Shown here in pieces: positions 39,396 to 54,800 of a stretch of DNA of 64,000 bases. Location of the stretch: contig QPMI01000049.1 in assembly GCA_004431415.1 (NCBI GenBank), forward strand, positions 1 to 64,000. Reading direction: 5' to 3'. Within the stretch, counting starts at the first letter, position 1, and each line of letters begins with the position of its first letter. Below the pieces are notes generated by a model. That model saw only the letters and a program-made list of their open reading frames with translations. It ran no database searches and was not told where the DNA came from. The position numbers and the translations under genes are program-made. The stretch comes from Cyanophora paradoxa (taxonomy: Eukaryota; Glaucocystophyceae; Cyanophorales; Cyanophoraceae).

Positions 39396-39749
39396 CATAT
39401 AGTACTAGCGCTGCATTGGTACTACGATCTTTCTAGGCTACGAGCACGTCTCTGATTGCGATTACGATTACGTATACGATCAGGGGTTGGGCAACTGAGC
39501 TCTAAGGTTGGACGACAATCATGTGACCATGATAGTGGAGGAGGCGATTTAACAGCGGGGGGCGGGCTAGAGGGATCCGGAGGCCGTTCAGTTAGCTGCG
39601 CTTCAAGGCTTGAGGCCGTTGAAAAGCGTTCTAATTGTGATCGTAATCACCGCCGCCAATGCCACTGGCGCGCCCCCTTAGTTCATTCGAATGCCCATCA
39701 AACAGCAACAGAAGTACTACGCAAAACTCATCGCTTATGCTGCACGCTT
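39396..39749. other. Intergenic region
   Basis: No gene is supported. Short repeats of GATTACGATTACGTATACG occur near 39,455, and a reverse-complement fragment (GTGATCGTAATCACC) lies near 39,637. Confidence 0.45.
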
Positions 39750-41859
39750 CTAAGAACGGCTCACAGCACGCCAGCCAATATCCCTCCTGCAGAAGCCCTC
39801 TGGCCAGTTGATCTTGTCCACAGCAGTGTATGCAAGCCTTTGAGCCTCCTTCACAGTTGTAGCACGGGCAGTCACACCCAGCACCCGACCACCTAAACGG
39901 AAAGCATAATTCTTCAATCAGGTGAGATGCGAGATGCTGGGAACAGAGGAGAGCACCAGTTGCAACAACTTCCTCCTTGCCATCCACAGTTGAAAAGGCC
40001 GTCCCAGCATGGAAGACACTGCAAAGCGGATAAGCACTATCCAGAAAAGACACAATGAATATTTGACAACGACACGCACTCGACACCTGGAACTGCATCA
40101 GCATCCCCGAGGCCACGAATCACAGTGCCTGATTTGTAAGAGCCAGGATATCCTTGCGCAGCCATCACAACACACAGGGCCGTGTCAGGGCTCCACTGCA
40201 TCTGAGGAAACTTCTCAGGCGATGCTTGTGAATGTATTTTCACAACGTGAAGAAAGTGCACCTCAGGCATTGACGAAATCCGGCCTGTGGCTGAGCTCAT
40301 CAGAGGGATCAGAAGATCCGACTGAAGCCGTGAGCACAGAGCCTGACACTCCGGGTCTCCGAAGCGAATGTTGAATTCAAGCAACTTCGCCTTTCCATCC
40401 TTGATCATAAGACCGGCAAACAAGACGCCCTGACACAAATAGAGAGAACATAAATTACAAGTGAGACCAATATCAAGTTAGGTGTGAGAACCTTGAAGGG
40501 CCGCCCCTCTGATGCCATACCATCCACAGTCGGCTGAATAATGTCACGCATAACGGCCGCTTCGATCTCCTTTGACATAACGGGAGCTGGCGAGTACGCG
40601 CCCATCCCACCAGTATTTGGCCCAGTGTCACCCTCGCCCACGGCCTTATGATCCTGTTCTCGGGTGTGTTAGTCTCCACGTGAGGGCAGATGGATTCGGC
40701 AGCGAACCTGGGCGGAGACAAGAGCAACAGCCGTCTTTCCATCAGTTAGAGCGAAGAAGCTCGCCTCCTCGCCCTCAAGAAACTCTTCAATAACGATCTC
40801 ATCACCTGCAGAACCGAACGCCTGATGCACAAATGAATGTGGCGGTCGGCATCAATGCATGGATCCAGGAGATTTTTACCTTGTCCTTCATCATGGAATT
40901 CACTGCCGCGATCGCCTCATCCTCAGTTTGTGCAATGATGACACCCTTCCCAGCAGCGAGCCCATCCGTCTTGATGACAATTGGGGCGCCCTGAGTCTTA
41001 ATGTACTTCTGCGCCTCATCCACAGATGTGAAGCGAGCGTAAGCTCCCGTTGGAATGTTGTTTCGTGCGCAGAAATCTGTCGTAGGATGCTCAGATGCCG
41101 GATCGGGTGACAGTTTGTTTTTCGCGCACCTTTCATGAAGGCCTTTGATCCCTCCATGCGAGCGGCCTCCTTCGATGGACCAAAAGCGGGGATGCCCTCC
41201 TTTTCCAACGCATCGACAAGCCCAACGACGAGGGGGGCCTCCGGCCCGACGACAACGAAATCGATCGCATTGCTCTTGCAGAAATCGACAACACCCGCGA
41301 CGTCGGTTGCGGACAACGAGGTGACACAGACTGCATCATCTGCAATTCCAGCGTTCCCAGGAGCGCAGAAAAGCTGCTGGCACAGTGGGGACTTCCGGAT
41401 CGAGCGGCAAAGTGCATGCTCGCGTCCACCAGAGCCAACAACAAGGACCTTGAGAGCCGCCTTGCCGAAAAGCTCAGCCCCGAGATCCGACAAGTTCATC
41501 GTGATAATGACGCAGGTAGACGAGCCGGGTCCCTCCCTGGTAGCCTCGATCTGGCGGATACTAGCGCCGAAGAACTCCTTTGTGAGGGAGGCGGCGTGGC
41601 CGAAGGTGAAGCTACGTGCAGTGACCGATCCGCGACTGACGCAGAAAGCTCGGAGCCTGCGAGTCGCGCCCCGCGCGGTGTGCCAGGCCGCGCTCCGGCA
41701 GGCGTGATCGGCCGCGCGGGGAGTCGAGAGCCAAGAGAGCTGTGATGGGGCGAGGCCAGAGCGACCGAGCCTGTACGCGCGAATCCGAGTCAGATCGGCT
41801 TCGCGCAGAGGACGCTCGCCAATCCGTGCGCACGGGACGATGGAGACGAAACCGGCCAT
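39750..41859 (-). CDS. purD: Phosphoribosylamine-glycine ligase (GAR synthetase), with introns and N-terminal extension
   Basis: Catalyses the ATP-dependent joining of glycine to phosphoribosylamine, the second step of purine synthesis. Landmarks in order are [106 protein letters not shown] (ATP-grasp), [13 protein letters not shown], and a C-terminal [16 protein letters not shown] ending at TAG 39,750. It is monofunctional here: no AIRS or GART domain follows. The ATG at 41,859 ([17 protein letters not shown]) adds about 120 Arg/Ser-rich residues that could target it to an organelle. The ATG at 41,499 would give the bare enzyme. Confidence 0.9.
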
Positions 41860-42266
41860 GATGCGCGCGGTCGAACCACGTGCACGTGCCCGCCGAACGT
41901 GCAAATTCTTGCAACTAGAGCGCTAACTCTTGCGAGCAGCCGAGCTTCGAATTCGCTATGCAGTGCTGGGTACGTACACGTACACCAGCAGAGCGATCAA
42001 ATCTGCCACTTGAGCTCCTTTATCGACACTTTATCGCCCCGAGCTCGAGAGTGCCGCAGCTGCTATTGGGTTATAGGCTGCTCGAGCCCCGTGCGCAGCG
42101 CATCGGAATTCTGCCTACCCGGCGACCCCCGCCTTTTGGCTGACCACAGAAAAGGCGCAGCGATCTGTCTTTAACACACGTAGGGAGGATATGAGAGATA
42201 GCGGGGGTTGCGCCGCTCCTGGGGAAAGGAAACTTAAAAACCCAGAGTGCAGCCACGGCGAGACGT
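41860..42266. other. Intergenic region between purD and Ran
   Basis: No gene is supported. This is the 3' end side of Ran and the 5' side of purD, both leftward. Confidence 0.5.
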
Positions 42267-43918
<1,652 letters not shown>

Positions 43919-45529
43919 TCAATGGCCTCTCTGGCAAGCTCTGTCACCAACTGCAGCGGGTTTAACCCTCTTCAGCGACTGAACGCCCTGAGCTGAGCTG
44001 CGTTGAAACTGGTGACTTGCCTGCTCAGAAACCCACAGCGTTGCAGCCGTGTGAGCGCGCTGTAGCCATCTCGCTCTCGAAGTAGCCCGCCACCAGGGCA
44101 CAAGCACTTGAGATCTGAAATCGAGAATCGGAAGACAATGAATAAGAATTCGAATCATTATCCCACCAATCCCGACGAACCTCAGGTCGGACTCCAGCAC
44201 GATGAGCCTGTCGCACAGCTGCTTGTAGGTCTGGGCATTTCGAAGCTCATTCCGCCACCCTGCCAGATTAGAAGGCGAAGCAGTCTTGAAAGCCAGCTGA
44301 GGCTTGCGACCGCAGTCGGTCAACCGGTTCTCTGTAGGAACATCATTTGCTTACATTCTCCAAGAGAAGATAAAACCAGGTACCAAGATCAAGAATGGAG
44401 TCCGAGAGTATGCGAAGTGCAGTGAGCCGTGGGGTTGTTTCCGAATAAGCTGTGTAACAGTCAGCTGCGTCACTCACGGGCAGAATAATCAGCAGCGAAA
44501 AGACGCACGAGCTCCGCGGCCCATTTTGCAGCCTTCCGCGTAGACCTCGGTCTGAGAAGAGATGCAATTAACTAAACCTGGCGAGCATTCCATGTCACAT
44601 ATTCTGCATGGTACCTTTGCGATGTCAAGCAAAGTTTTCGGATTATCGGTAGGCGAAACACTGTCAGGGAAAGCCTCCTCGAACGACTTGATTAGGTCGG
44701 GATTCGCCCAAATGCTGTCGAGTCCATGAGATGACACGGCACAAAAAACTGTGATCCTGGGTTCTCGTACAATTTGCGATAGCCGAACAGGTAAAGAAGG
44801 TGCGGGCTTTTCTCTGTAGTTCGCACTGAGAGCATGTACATGCTCACATCTTCATGCGCAGTGATCTTTCAGAAAGTCAGCGACAAGAAGTAGCCAAAAA
44901 AAAGTGCAGAAAACGTGCCATAGCGGGCCAGAACTTCTCGCCGTCGGTATCAAGCACTTTGAAACCAACGAGAGTACCTTCCCGAAAAGGGTTCACTGGC
45001 TCAGCCTGCTGTTCCATGATGTGCTCGTAGTTCTGAATGTTAAAATTCGTCTTCGCCTTCTTCCCCCGCATCTGTACTACCTTCTCGTCGTAAGCCCTGA
45101 TGCGAGGCTACGATTACTGCACGTTCAGAGTTGAGCGACACAGCAGAGCGTACCTGGCTGCCTCATCCTCGGTGTTGAACGTGCCAAGGTAGTGAGTCTT
45201 GCCACCCATCGTTAGCTGCGCACGCCATTTCTTGTCGCTCCTGCGTGCGGTGCGCCCATCAGATCCCGGCTGCGCTGGGCGAGGGGCGCGCTGCGACGCA
45301 CACTGACTTCGACACGCCCCTGAACTCGAGAAAGGTAATCAGCTAGCTCCTGTTGGCTAAATACGCAGCTCGAAGAGTCGCATGCGCACCTGTATTTGCT
45401 AGTTCTGAGCTTGTCGAAGCGCTCAGAGTCGGACTCAGCCCCTGGCGAAACTCGTTGGTGCGATTCGGCAACACGCGTCGTTCGAGGTGCGCTTTTCTCA
45501 CCGTGAGCCTCTTCTCCCTCGTTTGCCAT
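43919..45529 (-). CDS. AP2/ERF-domain protein with a C-terminal WHIM-like segment
   Basis: Start at 45,529 (MANEGEEAHGEKSAPRTTR). The AP2 domain is split by an intron: SDKKWRAQLTMGGKTHYLGT, then FNTEDEAAR, and after the intron YDEKVVQMRGKKAKTNFN. Downstream exons give SFEEAFPDSVSPTDNP and WRNELRNAQTYKQLCDRLIV, followed by ESDLR. The latter resembles the 'W..v..a.t..QL...l..Le' pattern of WHIM/BAZ-type chromatin proteins. The last exon (after a GT-AG intron) reads VPWWRATSRARWLQRAHTAA and ends at 43,919. It is probably a nuclear DNA-binding regulator. The second motif is a weak pattern match. Confidence 0.6.
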
Positions 45530-45961
45530 CGCTCGCTAGCTACGACGCGCGCAAACAACCAGGCCCGCGGTCGTTTAACCGCCTTGCGAAGGACTGGCTG
45601 CAATGACGGACTGCCAATACTAGTGAGCCGACGACCAAATGTTGCTCCGCGGCCGTGCCCCAGTGAGCCCGCGGCACTTCGTTCGCTCTCTCAGGGGGGG
45701 GGGGGGGGGGGGTGCCGGGGGAAGGAATTGCAAATTGAGTCATGAGTCATGAGCATGTAGATGTGTCAAGTGCAGGCGTGCGAGTAGACGGCGTACTTGC
45801 ACGCCCGCAGCTTTAGTTGGCAGAGCACGGACTCTGACAGCTTGCATTCGTAATCCTCACTTCTTTAATTTCAAAGCTGCATGGATTCGTATTGTATGGT
45901 TCGAAAACACTGGCCCCATATCGGAAGCGATGTGGACGCTTTGTACTAATCGAGACTATAG
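45530..45961. repeat. Intergenic region with a 19-G run
   Basis: G19 at 45,694-45,712; otherwise no feature. It separates the starts and ends of two leftward genes. Confidence 0.8.
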
Positions 45962-46044
45962 CTAATGCTGGAAGTGGGGGAAGAATGAATTGTACGAAAA
46001 CTGCTGGTGCTGCTGCTGCTGCTGCTGCTGCTGCTGCAGCAGCA

Positions 46045-46115
<71 letters not shown>

Positions 46116-48796
46116 AGCTGCTGCTGCTGTTGCTGCTGCTGTTGCTGCGGCGGCTGCGGCTGCTTCTGCTGTTGCTGATGATGTTGTTGTTGTTGCTGCT
46201 GCTGCAGCAACAGCTGCTGCTGCTGCCGCCGCCGCCTCTGCTGGAGCTGCAGGGCGTGCTGTGCCTGCTGGCTGGTGGTGGGCTGCATGGGCGCCCGTTG
46301 TGCAGCGGCTGCCGCGGAGAGTGTCGTGGGATGCATAGCCGCCTGCATAGCAGCCACGGAGCCCATCTCGGCTGCTTCAGGAAGTGGCGCGACGCGCAGC
46401 TGTGACGATGAAGATGCCGCCTCGCCTGCCTGATGTTGGTGTTGGCTGTACGCCATCGGGAGATTGTGGCCCAAAGATGCAGACGGGACGCCTTGGCCCC
46501 AGGCCGCCCCCAGGGCAGTGGGATCCATCTCGCCAATCGCCTGTGTGCGAGTGTAGCTTCCCTGCACCCGGAGTTGGCAGAGGTGGGAGAGACGGATCGC
46601 CACCGTCGAAAGAGCGCTACCTGAGGGTGGAATGGCAGCCGGATGCGGATTCGTTCCTGCAAGGAGCCGCCAGCTGTGGCGTACGCGGCGCGCTGCAAAG
46701 CCTGCGCCTGCACCTGTACCTGCGCTTGAGCTTGCACAGCCTGCGCCTGCGCCTGCACACCGACAGGGATCAGCGCGTCAAAGCCCCGCTGGGAGAGGAG
46801 AGGGAGAGGAGGGGGGGGAGCAGAGCACACCATGCGTACATTGTAGGCCCCAGCAGGCGTGGCGGGCGCCTGCACTATGCCCGGGGCGAGGTCGAGGGGC
46901 ATGTGCAGGCCGGGCGCTTCCATCGGCACCGGGTCGAGCTGCATCGCCATCGTGGCGTGCCATGAGCCCGTGCGGCCCATATCGACGGGGGCAGGGAGCA
47001 GCTGGGCAGGGGGCTGCAGCCCCTGGCCCTGCGGCGACAGCAGCTGCTGCTGCGGCTCCTGGCCCTGGGGCGACCGCAGCTGCGTGTGCAGGGAGGTGGG
47101 GGAGTGCATCGGGTGCTGCACGGACGGCGAGTGCTGTGGCTGATGCTCGGGCTGCTCGCTGGGCGGCGCTGCAGGGACGTGCTCCTCGGGCGCGGGCCGC
47201 GGCGAGGCGGGGGCGAGAAGTGGCGGCGGCTTCTGCGCTCCAGCGTGAGCGGTATGCGATGAGGGTCAGCGGAAACCAAGCGCACTGGCCGCCTGCGGCG
47301 CGCGGGCTTAGCGCCCAGGTCCATTCGACTCGGCTGCGCCGGCTGCCAAGGACCGTCAGCAGGATGTGAGGGGAGGGCGGAGACGGCCCAGGCCTGCGCA
47401 CGTATTCGGAAAAGAAGCGCGTCCGGACGCCGAATGGGCGAATCTCCGCGTGCTTGGGGAGGGGCTTGTCGTCCGTCTCCCCTGCCCGGAGCGTTAGGCG
47501 AGCTCGAGTGCGGAAGCGAGAGCCCGGGTGAAGGGATCGAGCGCACCCAGCACGCGGTCGCGCCTCGGAATGCCCACCGCCTCGGAATTGGGCTGCAGGG
47601 GCACGGATCGGGGGCGCCGGAGCCAAAGCGGGGCGCAAGCGTTGCTCGCCTCGTCGGCTGCATATCCCTCGCGATCAGGCACGAGGTCATGCGGCGGGGT
47701 GGCATCCTGCAGCTCGATCCGCGGGGGGCGCGGGGCCGGACGGAGGCCAGCGAGGCGGGCGGCACGGGAGGCCAGGCTCCGCTCCACAGCCGCCCGGGCG
47801 GACTGCGCGGCCAGAGCGACGGTCTCCTCCAGGGCGGCCCACGGCTCTGTCGAATTTTCCGGCTTTGCCGTCTCTGCCACGCCCGACGACGAAGCTGGCG
47901 CGCTGGGGCCGGAGCCCTGTTCCGGAAGAGGCGGCGCGGGCGGTAGCGGATCGTCCGGTGGGGGGAAGTCGCCCGGCTTCGAGCTGCCGCGCGGCGCGCC
48001 CGCGCCCTGGCGGCCGGCGATCAGAGCCAGGGCGGCGTCGACGCGCTTTTTGAACTCCACTGCGACGCGGCGTGTCGGGGTTCGCCACGGCACAGGCGCG
48101 GCGAGGGCGCGGCGTGGGGCGGGGCACGGGAAGCGCACGCTTCGAGCACCACTTCATGACCTTGCGAATGCCTTCCTGCGCCTTCTCCGGGAAGACCCCG
48201 CGCTGCAAGCCGCACAAACGTCAGGCCGGCCGAAGAGGGCGGGCGGGCGGGAGGGCCGGCGCGGCACACGCACCGTCAGCATGGCGGCGCGGGCCTCACA
48301 GTCGCCGTGCGTGGGCTGCGCGAAGCGGCCCCGCCGCGCGCTTGCGCCGCTGACGGCCTCGCTGCAGAAGGAAGGGCGGGCGCTCAGGCGAGCGAGCTGC
48401 GCGGACGTCGACAATCGGGGGCGCACGCAATGATCGCCCACTCTTTGCCATACGCTTCGACGGCAGCCAAGAGTGCAGAGTCCTCGCTGCGGCAGGCGGG
48501 CAGAAACGTGAGGGGCGGCGCGGCGAGGCGGCGCGGCGGGGCGTGCAGGCACCCCGGGGACCAGTCCGTGAAGCGAACGAAGGCGTCGAACCGCTCGGGG
48601 AGCGCGTTCGCGCGCTGGGTCTTGAGCGTCGGCCAGGGCTTGGCCCACAGCGAGAGGGGCTCGACGCGCGCGCGGGCCGCAGCCGCAGCGGAACTGCACC
48701 GGCGTTGGGACGGAGCCGGAGGGCGCGGGCGCGGGCGGGGAGGGCGTCTGGGCGCACGCAGCGTTTTCGGGAGCCTCAGAGGCGGCTTCGGGCCCC

Positions 48797-48828
<32 letters not shown>

Positions 48829-51800
48829 TGCGGCGGCGGCGGCGGTCACACGAGGCGGCGGCGAGGGGCCCAGGCGAGAGGCCGAACACGGCGGACCGAG
48901 GCGTTTCTTCTTGCGAAGGAGGCGGTAGGCGCGCTCGGCGGCCTCGCCCGTGGGCGGCGGCGGCGGCGGCACAAGGGTGGCGTCCGAGTCGCAGCCGGCG
49001 TCCCCCTCCACGGGAGGAGCGGGACGGAAGAGGACGCGGCTGGAGTTCGGGGTCGGCTTCGGGATGCGGATACGGTGGGAAGGAGGCGGCTCGGGGGGCG
49101 GGGGCGGCGCGGGTGCCGCGATCTCCCCCGACCGGAGCCGAATCTTGACCTTCTTGATGGGCTGTGCGGGCTGCGCGCGGCCCGCGCGCGTCGATACGTG
49201 CGGGAAGCGCGGCACATTCCAGCACGGCCTAACATCAGAGCTCGGGCGGGAGCGCACGGAGGGGTCGGACTTGGGGCGGCGCTTGGCGCCGGGGTTGTCG
49301 CAGGGCATGCCCGGCGGGAGGGAGACGGGGAGCTCGGGATAGAATTCTGCGGGGCGCGCTCGCAAGAGACAAAAGCGGGGGGCGTGCGGTGCGGGGCGGC
49401 CGGCGGCCGCGCACCGTAGTACGTGTCGAGGGGGATGGAGTCGCCGGCGTGGAGGTCCACTGCGGCCGGCCGGGTGTCGGGGGCGGCCGGGCGACGGGAG
49501 GCGGGGAGGGCGGGCGGACCGTCGTCGAAGGCGGAGTGGGGCTGGGGGGGCGCGTAGAGCACGATGGTCCGGCGGACCACCACGTACTCATTCTGCTCCT
49601 GCGCGGGGCGTCGGACCTCCGGGGCGGCGCGAGGGGCGGAGGGCGGGCGAGGAAGAGTGCCGACCTCCCCAGCCCCCATCGCGTTTCCCTCCAGACTGGC
49701 GTCTTGCTCGCGGCCCGCCCCCGGGGCGGGCGTGCCGCCCCTGTCGGGGGGCACCTCGTAGAACAAGGGGTCGTCGTCGTCGAACTGCCGGTCCTCCACC
49801 TCCCGCTGCCGCTCCATCTCCGACAGGTTCCACTCCTGCGCGCCCTTGAGCCCCGCCCTCCAGCGCCCCAGCCGAAGCGACGCACCCGGTCGGCGAAGTT
49901 GGGGAGGAACTGGTCCACGTCGACGCTGGAGGTGCCGTGCAGGTTCTGCCAGTACCGGTACGCGAACCTGCTCCCGGCGAGTCTGGTTCAAAAGGGCGCG
50001 GCGCGGCGGAGCTAAAGGGAAGGCCGCCGCGCACAGCTCGACGGGGCGCAGGGCCGCCTCGACGTCGATGTAGTCGGGGTCCGCGAACCGCCCTTCCTCC
50101 TCCGCCGCCGCCGCCGTCACCGGCCGGCCCTCCTCGTCCTGCGCGCACACGCGCCGGCGGCGCGTCAGCCCCGGGCGCCCGAGCGAGCGGAGAGCGCGGA
50201 GCGCGCCAGCTGAACGATCTCCTCGGTGAACTCGCGCGCCTCCTCCGCCTCCTCCCGACGAACGTTCTCCGCCGCTGCCGCCCCCCGGGCCGCTCAGAAC
50301 ACCCGAATCGAGCAAGAGCAAAGTGAAACGGCTCACCGATGCGGTCCGTCTCGTCCTCGGCAGCGTCCAGGGCCTCGTCGAGGTCCCCCAGGCCCGCCTC
50401 CTCCCCCCCCTCCTCCCCGCCGCCCGCGGCGGCCGCGGCGCGCGCGGCCGCGGCCGGCGGGGAGGCCGTCGGGGCCCGCGCCGACCCGTCGGGCGAGACG
50501 CCGGGGATGTTTGGGAGCCCCACGAGCGTCCTGCGATGGCCCCCGCGCGTCTCAGCCGCGCCTCTCCCCTCCCCCCTCGTTTCGGAGCGCACCCGGCCTC
50601 GGCGGCGGACTGCTCGAAGAGATCGCGGATGTCGAACTTCTGGGACACGCCGGCCGCCAGCGCAGCCTCCATCGAGAAGTTGCCCGCCTGCCGAGCGGCG
50701 CGGCGCGCTCGTCAGGACCCGCTCGTTGTTCCAAGCCAAGAGGGCGCTTCCTAATTCTTTCATCGAAAAAGGTTCGTCCAAGAGCGCGGACCTTGATGAC
50801 GAGGTCGTTGAGGAAGCGCTTCTGGTTGGCCTTCTTCAGGATGTTCTCCTCGACGGTCCGCTCCGAGACCAGCCGGTAGATGTGCACCTGTTCGGAGCGA
50901 GAGAGTCAGGAAAGGGACGGGTGGGGAGAGGCGCTCGAAGGGAGGGGCCCGCCTCGCGGGTCTGGCCGATGCGGTGGCAGCGGTCCTGCGCCTGCCGGTC
51001 CATCGCCGGGTTCCAGTCCGAATCTGAGGGGCCGGCGGCCTCAGCGCCCCGCCCACCCACCCCAGCCCTAGCGCTGAAGCCTCGTCAGCGCGGCACGGTG
51101 CGCACCGTAGAAGATTACAGTGTCGGCGCCCGTGAGGTTGATGCCGACGCCCCCGGAGCGCGTCGAGAGGATGAAGATGAAGTACCTGCTCGGCGGGAGG
51201 GGAGGGCGGCGAGGATCAGCGCGAGGGGATTCGGGAGGGGAAGGCCAGGCCGCACTTGTCGCTCGAGTTGAACTTCTCCATGAGTTTCTGGCGCTCGTCC
51301 ACCTTGGTGGTGCCGTCCAGGCGCAGGTACGTGTACCCGTAGATCGACAGGAACTTCTCGAGGATGTCCAGAACCTGGAAAGGGGTCGTGTCGGGCGCTG
51401 CCAGGGCTCTTTCGGAGGATCGTTCGGACCTTGGTCATTTGGGAGAAGATGAGGGCGCGGTGGCGCTCGGCCTTGAGCTGGACGAGGAGCTTGGCGAGGA
51501 CCTGGAGCTTGCCGCAGTCGAACTGGACGAGGCGCTTGTCCGGGAAGAAGAGCTGCGTGCGGATGAAGGCCGGCCGCAGGATGTCCAGCGACCCGCAGAA
51601 GGCGTCGTGGACCTCCACGGCGCGCCGCCGCTCGCCCAGCGCCGCCGAGGGGAGCGGGTGCGAGCAGTGCGACGTGATGGGGAGCGCCCGCACGCGCGGG
51701 ATCACCATCACGAAGTGCGAGACGACCTCCCGCATCCGCTCCGCGCGCTCCTCGGTCGTCGTGCAGGCGTCCCGCAGCGCGCGCGTGTAGTCGAAGTAGC

Positions 51801-54800
51801 GGCGCGGGTCCGACGCCACGGCGCGCACGTCCTCGGGCCCCAGCATGCGCGCCACGCGGAGCAGCTCCGAGCCGTAGACCGGCGCCGCCGCGCAGCGCCG
51901 GTCGTTCAGGGTGGCCCAGAGGGCGCCCTTGGCTGCGGCGCGCGCCCTCCACTCCTCCCGGTCCGCCGCGAACTGGGCCCGCAGGAGCGCGGCCGTCGCC
52001 GCGTCCAGCTCCTTCGGGATCGGCGGCGGCGCCGGCGGCTCGACGGCGCCGATCTCCTCGATCAGCTTCCTGGAAGTGCACACGAGTCAGGCGCGGCCCA
52101 AGGCGAGCGGCGGGGCCGGGGGCGGACTTGGGGCAGAGCTCGCGGGTGCGCTCGGCGGCCAGGCAGCTCATCTCCTCGAACTCGGAGAGCACGAAGTTGA
52201 GCGCCGCCGGCGAGACGTGCTCCCTGCGCCGCCGCCGCCGCCGCTTTAGGAGAAGAAGAAAACGACGAAGGCAGGGGACGGGGGTGCGCACAGCGGGTGC
52301 TTCTCGAGGGCCCGGAAGGCGAGCGAGGCCGTCCAGTACCTGCGAGGCCGTGAGGAAGGCGGCGGAGCGGGGAGCGATCCCGCGGGGGCGCACGAGATGG
52401 CGGGCGGGTCGAGCGAGGAGACGATGGGCCGCTCCTCGAACATATCCGGGTGGTTGCACACCTGCAGGGCGGGATCAGAGGAGTCCTGTGGCGGAGCGGA
52501 AACTGAGGCGGCTCGCGCCTTGCGGAGCTGCATGAGGACGTTGGCGATGGCCATGAAGTTGCCCGAAGCCAGAGCCTCCTTCGTGTCCGAGCGGCAGATG
52601 ACTGCGGGGAGGGTACGTTGAGAGGCGAAGAGGAGGCGGGCGCGGCGCGGCGCGGCGCGGGGCGGGGCACGCACAGTCCTCGTACAGGCAGCGCTGCCGC
52701 TTGGAGAGCGGGCACATGATGACGTGCTCGAACTGCGGGGGCGGCCGGTGAGACGGGCGTGGCGGGGCGCGAGAGGAGGGCGGCGTGCCTTGGGCGGCAG
52801 GGACTTCTCGACCTCGGACTTGAGGCGGCGCAGGAGGAAGGGCCGCAGCACGTTGTGCATGCGCTGCGGGGCGCGCGCCTTGTCGGGCAACGAACGCTGC
52901 GGTGGAGGGCGCGGGGGGTGCGAGGGCACCTGGACGATGTCGGAGCGGACCGACTCGCTGCCCTCCACCATCCCCTGGATCGGGTTCGCGAACCACTGCG
53001 CGAACTCCTGCTTCGATTGGAAAACTGCGCGGGCGGGCGGCGCCGTCAGCCGCGGCCCGGGCGCTCGCGCGCGCCCCCGCGCCGCGCACTGGTGGGCATG
53101 AGGAAGTGCATGAGGGACCAGAGCTCCATCATGTTGTTCTGGAGGGGGGTGCCCGTGAGGAGCAGGCGCCGCCGCGTGTTGAAATTCAGCAGCATCTGCC
53201 AGCGCTGCGACTTCCAGTTCTTGATGTTGTGCGCCTCGTCCAGGATGAAGTACTGCCACTGCGGGCCGGCGTCGCCGAGAGAGCGGGAGGGGCTGAGAGG
53301 GCGGCCATCTCTCTACCTTCTTGCGCCGGAAGATGAACTGGTCCTGCACGACGAGCTTGTACGACGTGATGCAGACGTCTGCGGGGCGGGGCGGGCCGGG
53401 GCGTCTGAGCGGGATCCGCGCGATCGACGAGGCCGGAGCGGGGCGCACGGAAGGAGTTGGGGTTGTTCCACCCCTTGCGCTTCTCCTTGCGCTCCTTGAG
53501 GGAGCCGTGGTAGCAGAGGACCTGCGGGGCCGTCAGAGCCGAGCTTATCGAATGCATTTGGAGACGGCAGGGGCGGCGCGCCTTGAAGGCGGGGGCCCAC
53601 TTGTAGAACTCGATCTCCCAGTTGAGCATGACGGATGTGGGGACGACGATGAGGTGGGGGCCCCAGACGCCCCGCTCCACCGCCGCGTGCGCCAGCATCG
53701 AGATCGTCATGATCGTCTTGCCTGCGCGCGCGCGCCCCCGGCGTCGGCGGGCCGCGGGGCGCGGGGCGCGGTCAGGGCCGGTCGCACCGAGGCCCATCTC
53801 GTCAGCGAGGATGCCGTTTAGGCGCTTCTCGTACATGTTCACGAGCCAGTCGAGCCCGATCAGCTGCGGGGCGGCTCAGCAAAGCGGCGGAGAGGGCCCG
53901 CCGGCTCCGCGCGCCTGGTACTCGCGGAGCTTCCCGCGGAGGATGGACGGCTCCTGGACCTTGATGCGCGTCGTCTCGAGCGTGTACCCCGTCGGCTGCG
54001 CGGGCGGGCGGGCGGGTCGGCGAGGAGACTCGGGCGGCGAGTCAGTTTGGAAGAGCGCACGGCAGCGGAGGCGGCCATGGCGGCGGCCGCCTGGATGCGC
54101 TCCGTCTCGTTCTGGGCGGCCCGCCCGCCCGAGACCAGCAGCTCGGCGGTCCCCGGCGCGTCGTCCCCTTCCTCCTCCTCGCTCCCGGCGCCGCCCTCGC
54201 CTTTCCCGTCCGCCTCCGGCTTCGCCTCCTTCTGCTCCGCCTCGGCCTTCGGCCCCTTCGGCTCCTCCTCGGCCTTCGCCGCAGGCTCCTCTTTCGTCTC
54301 CTCCTTGGCCGCGGACGAGGCGGCGGGGGCGGGGGCGGGGGCGTCGCCCATCTCGGCGTCGCCGTCCGCGTCCGCGCCCGCGTCCGCCTCGCCCCCAAAG
54401 CCGTAGAGGCGGCGCAGCTCCTCGATGTCCATCTCGCCCTCGGCCTTCAGGTCGTCCAGCTCCGCCGCGCTCGATGACTTGCCCGCCCTCGCCGCCGCCG
54501 CCGCCGCCGCCTCCTCCTCCGCCTCGTCCCGCGACAGCTGCGGGCGAGCGCGGGCCGGACCCGGCGTGAGCGGCGCCCCATCCAGCGCAGGGTGGGGCCC
54601 ACCTCGGACTCGTCGTCCTCGTCCTCGCCCTCCGCCACGTCGGGAACGAACTCCTTCCCCGCGCCCTCCTCGTCCTCCTCCTCCTCCTCCTCCTCCTCGT
54701 CTTCCTCCTCCTCCTCCTCGGCCTTGGGCTCCTGCTTCACCTCCGCGGCGGGCTTCGCCGGCTCGGAGCTCGGGGCCGCCGCAGCCTCGGAGGGGTCGGC

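Noticed and set aside
45990-46405. Plus-strand frames made of poly-Cys, poly-Leu or poly-Ala
   Set aside because: They are the other frames of the CAG/CTG tract. The leftward Gln frame fits the remodeler's C-terminus better.
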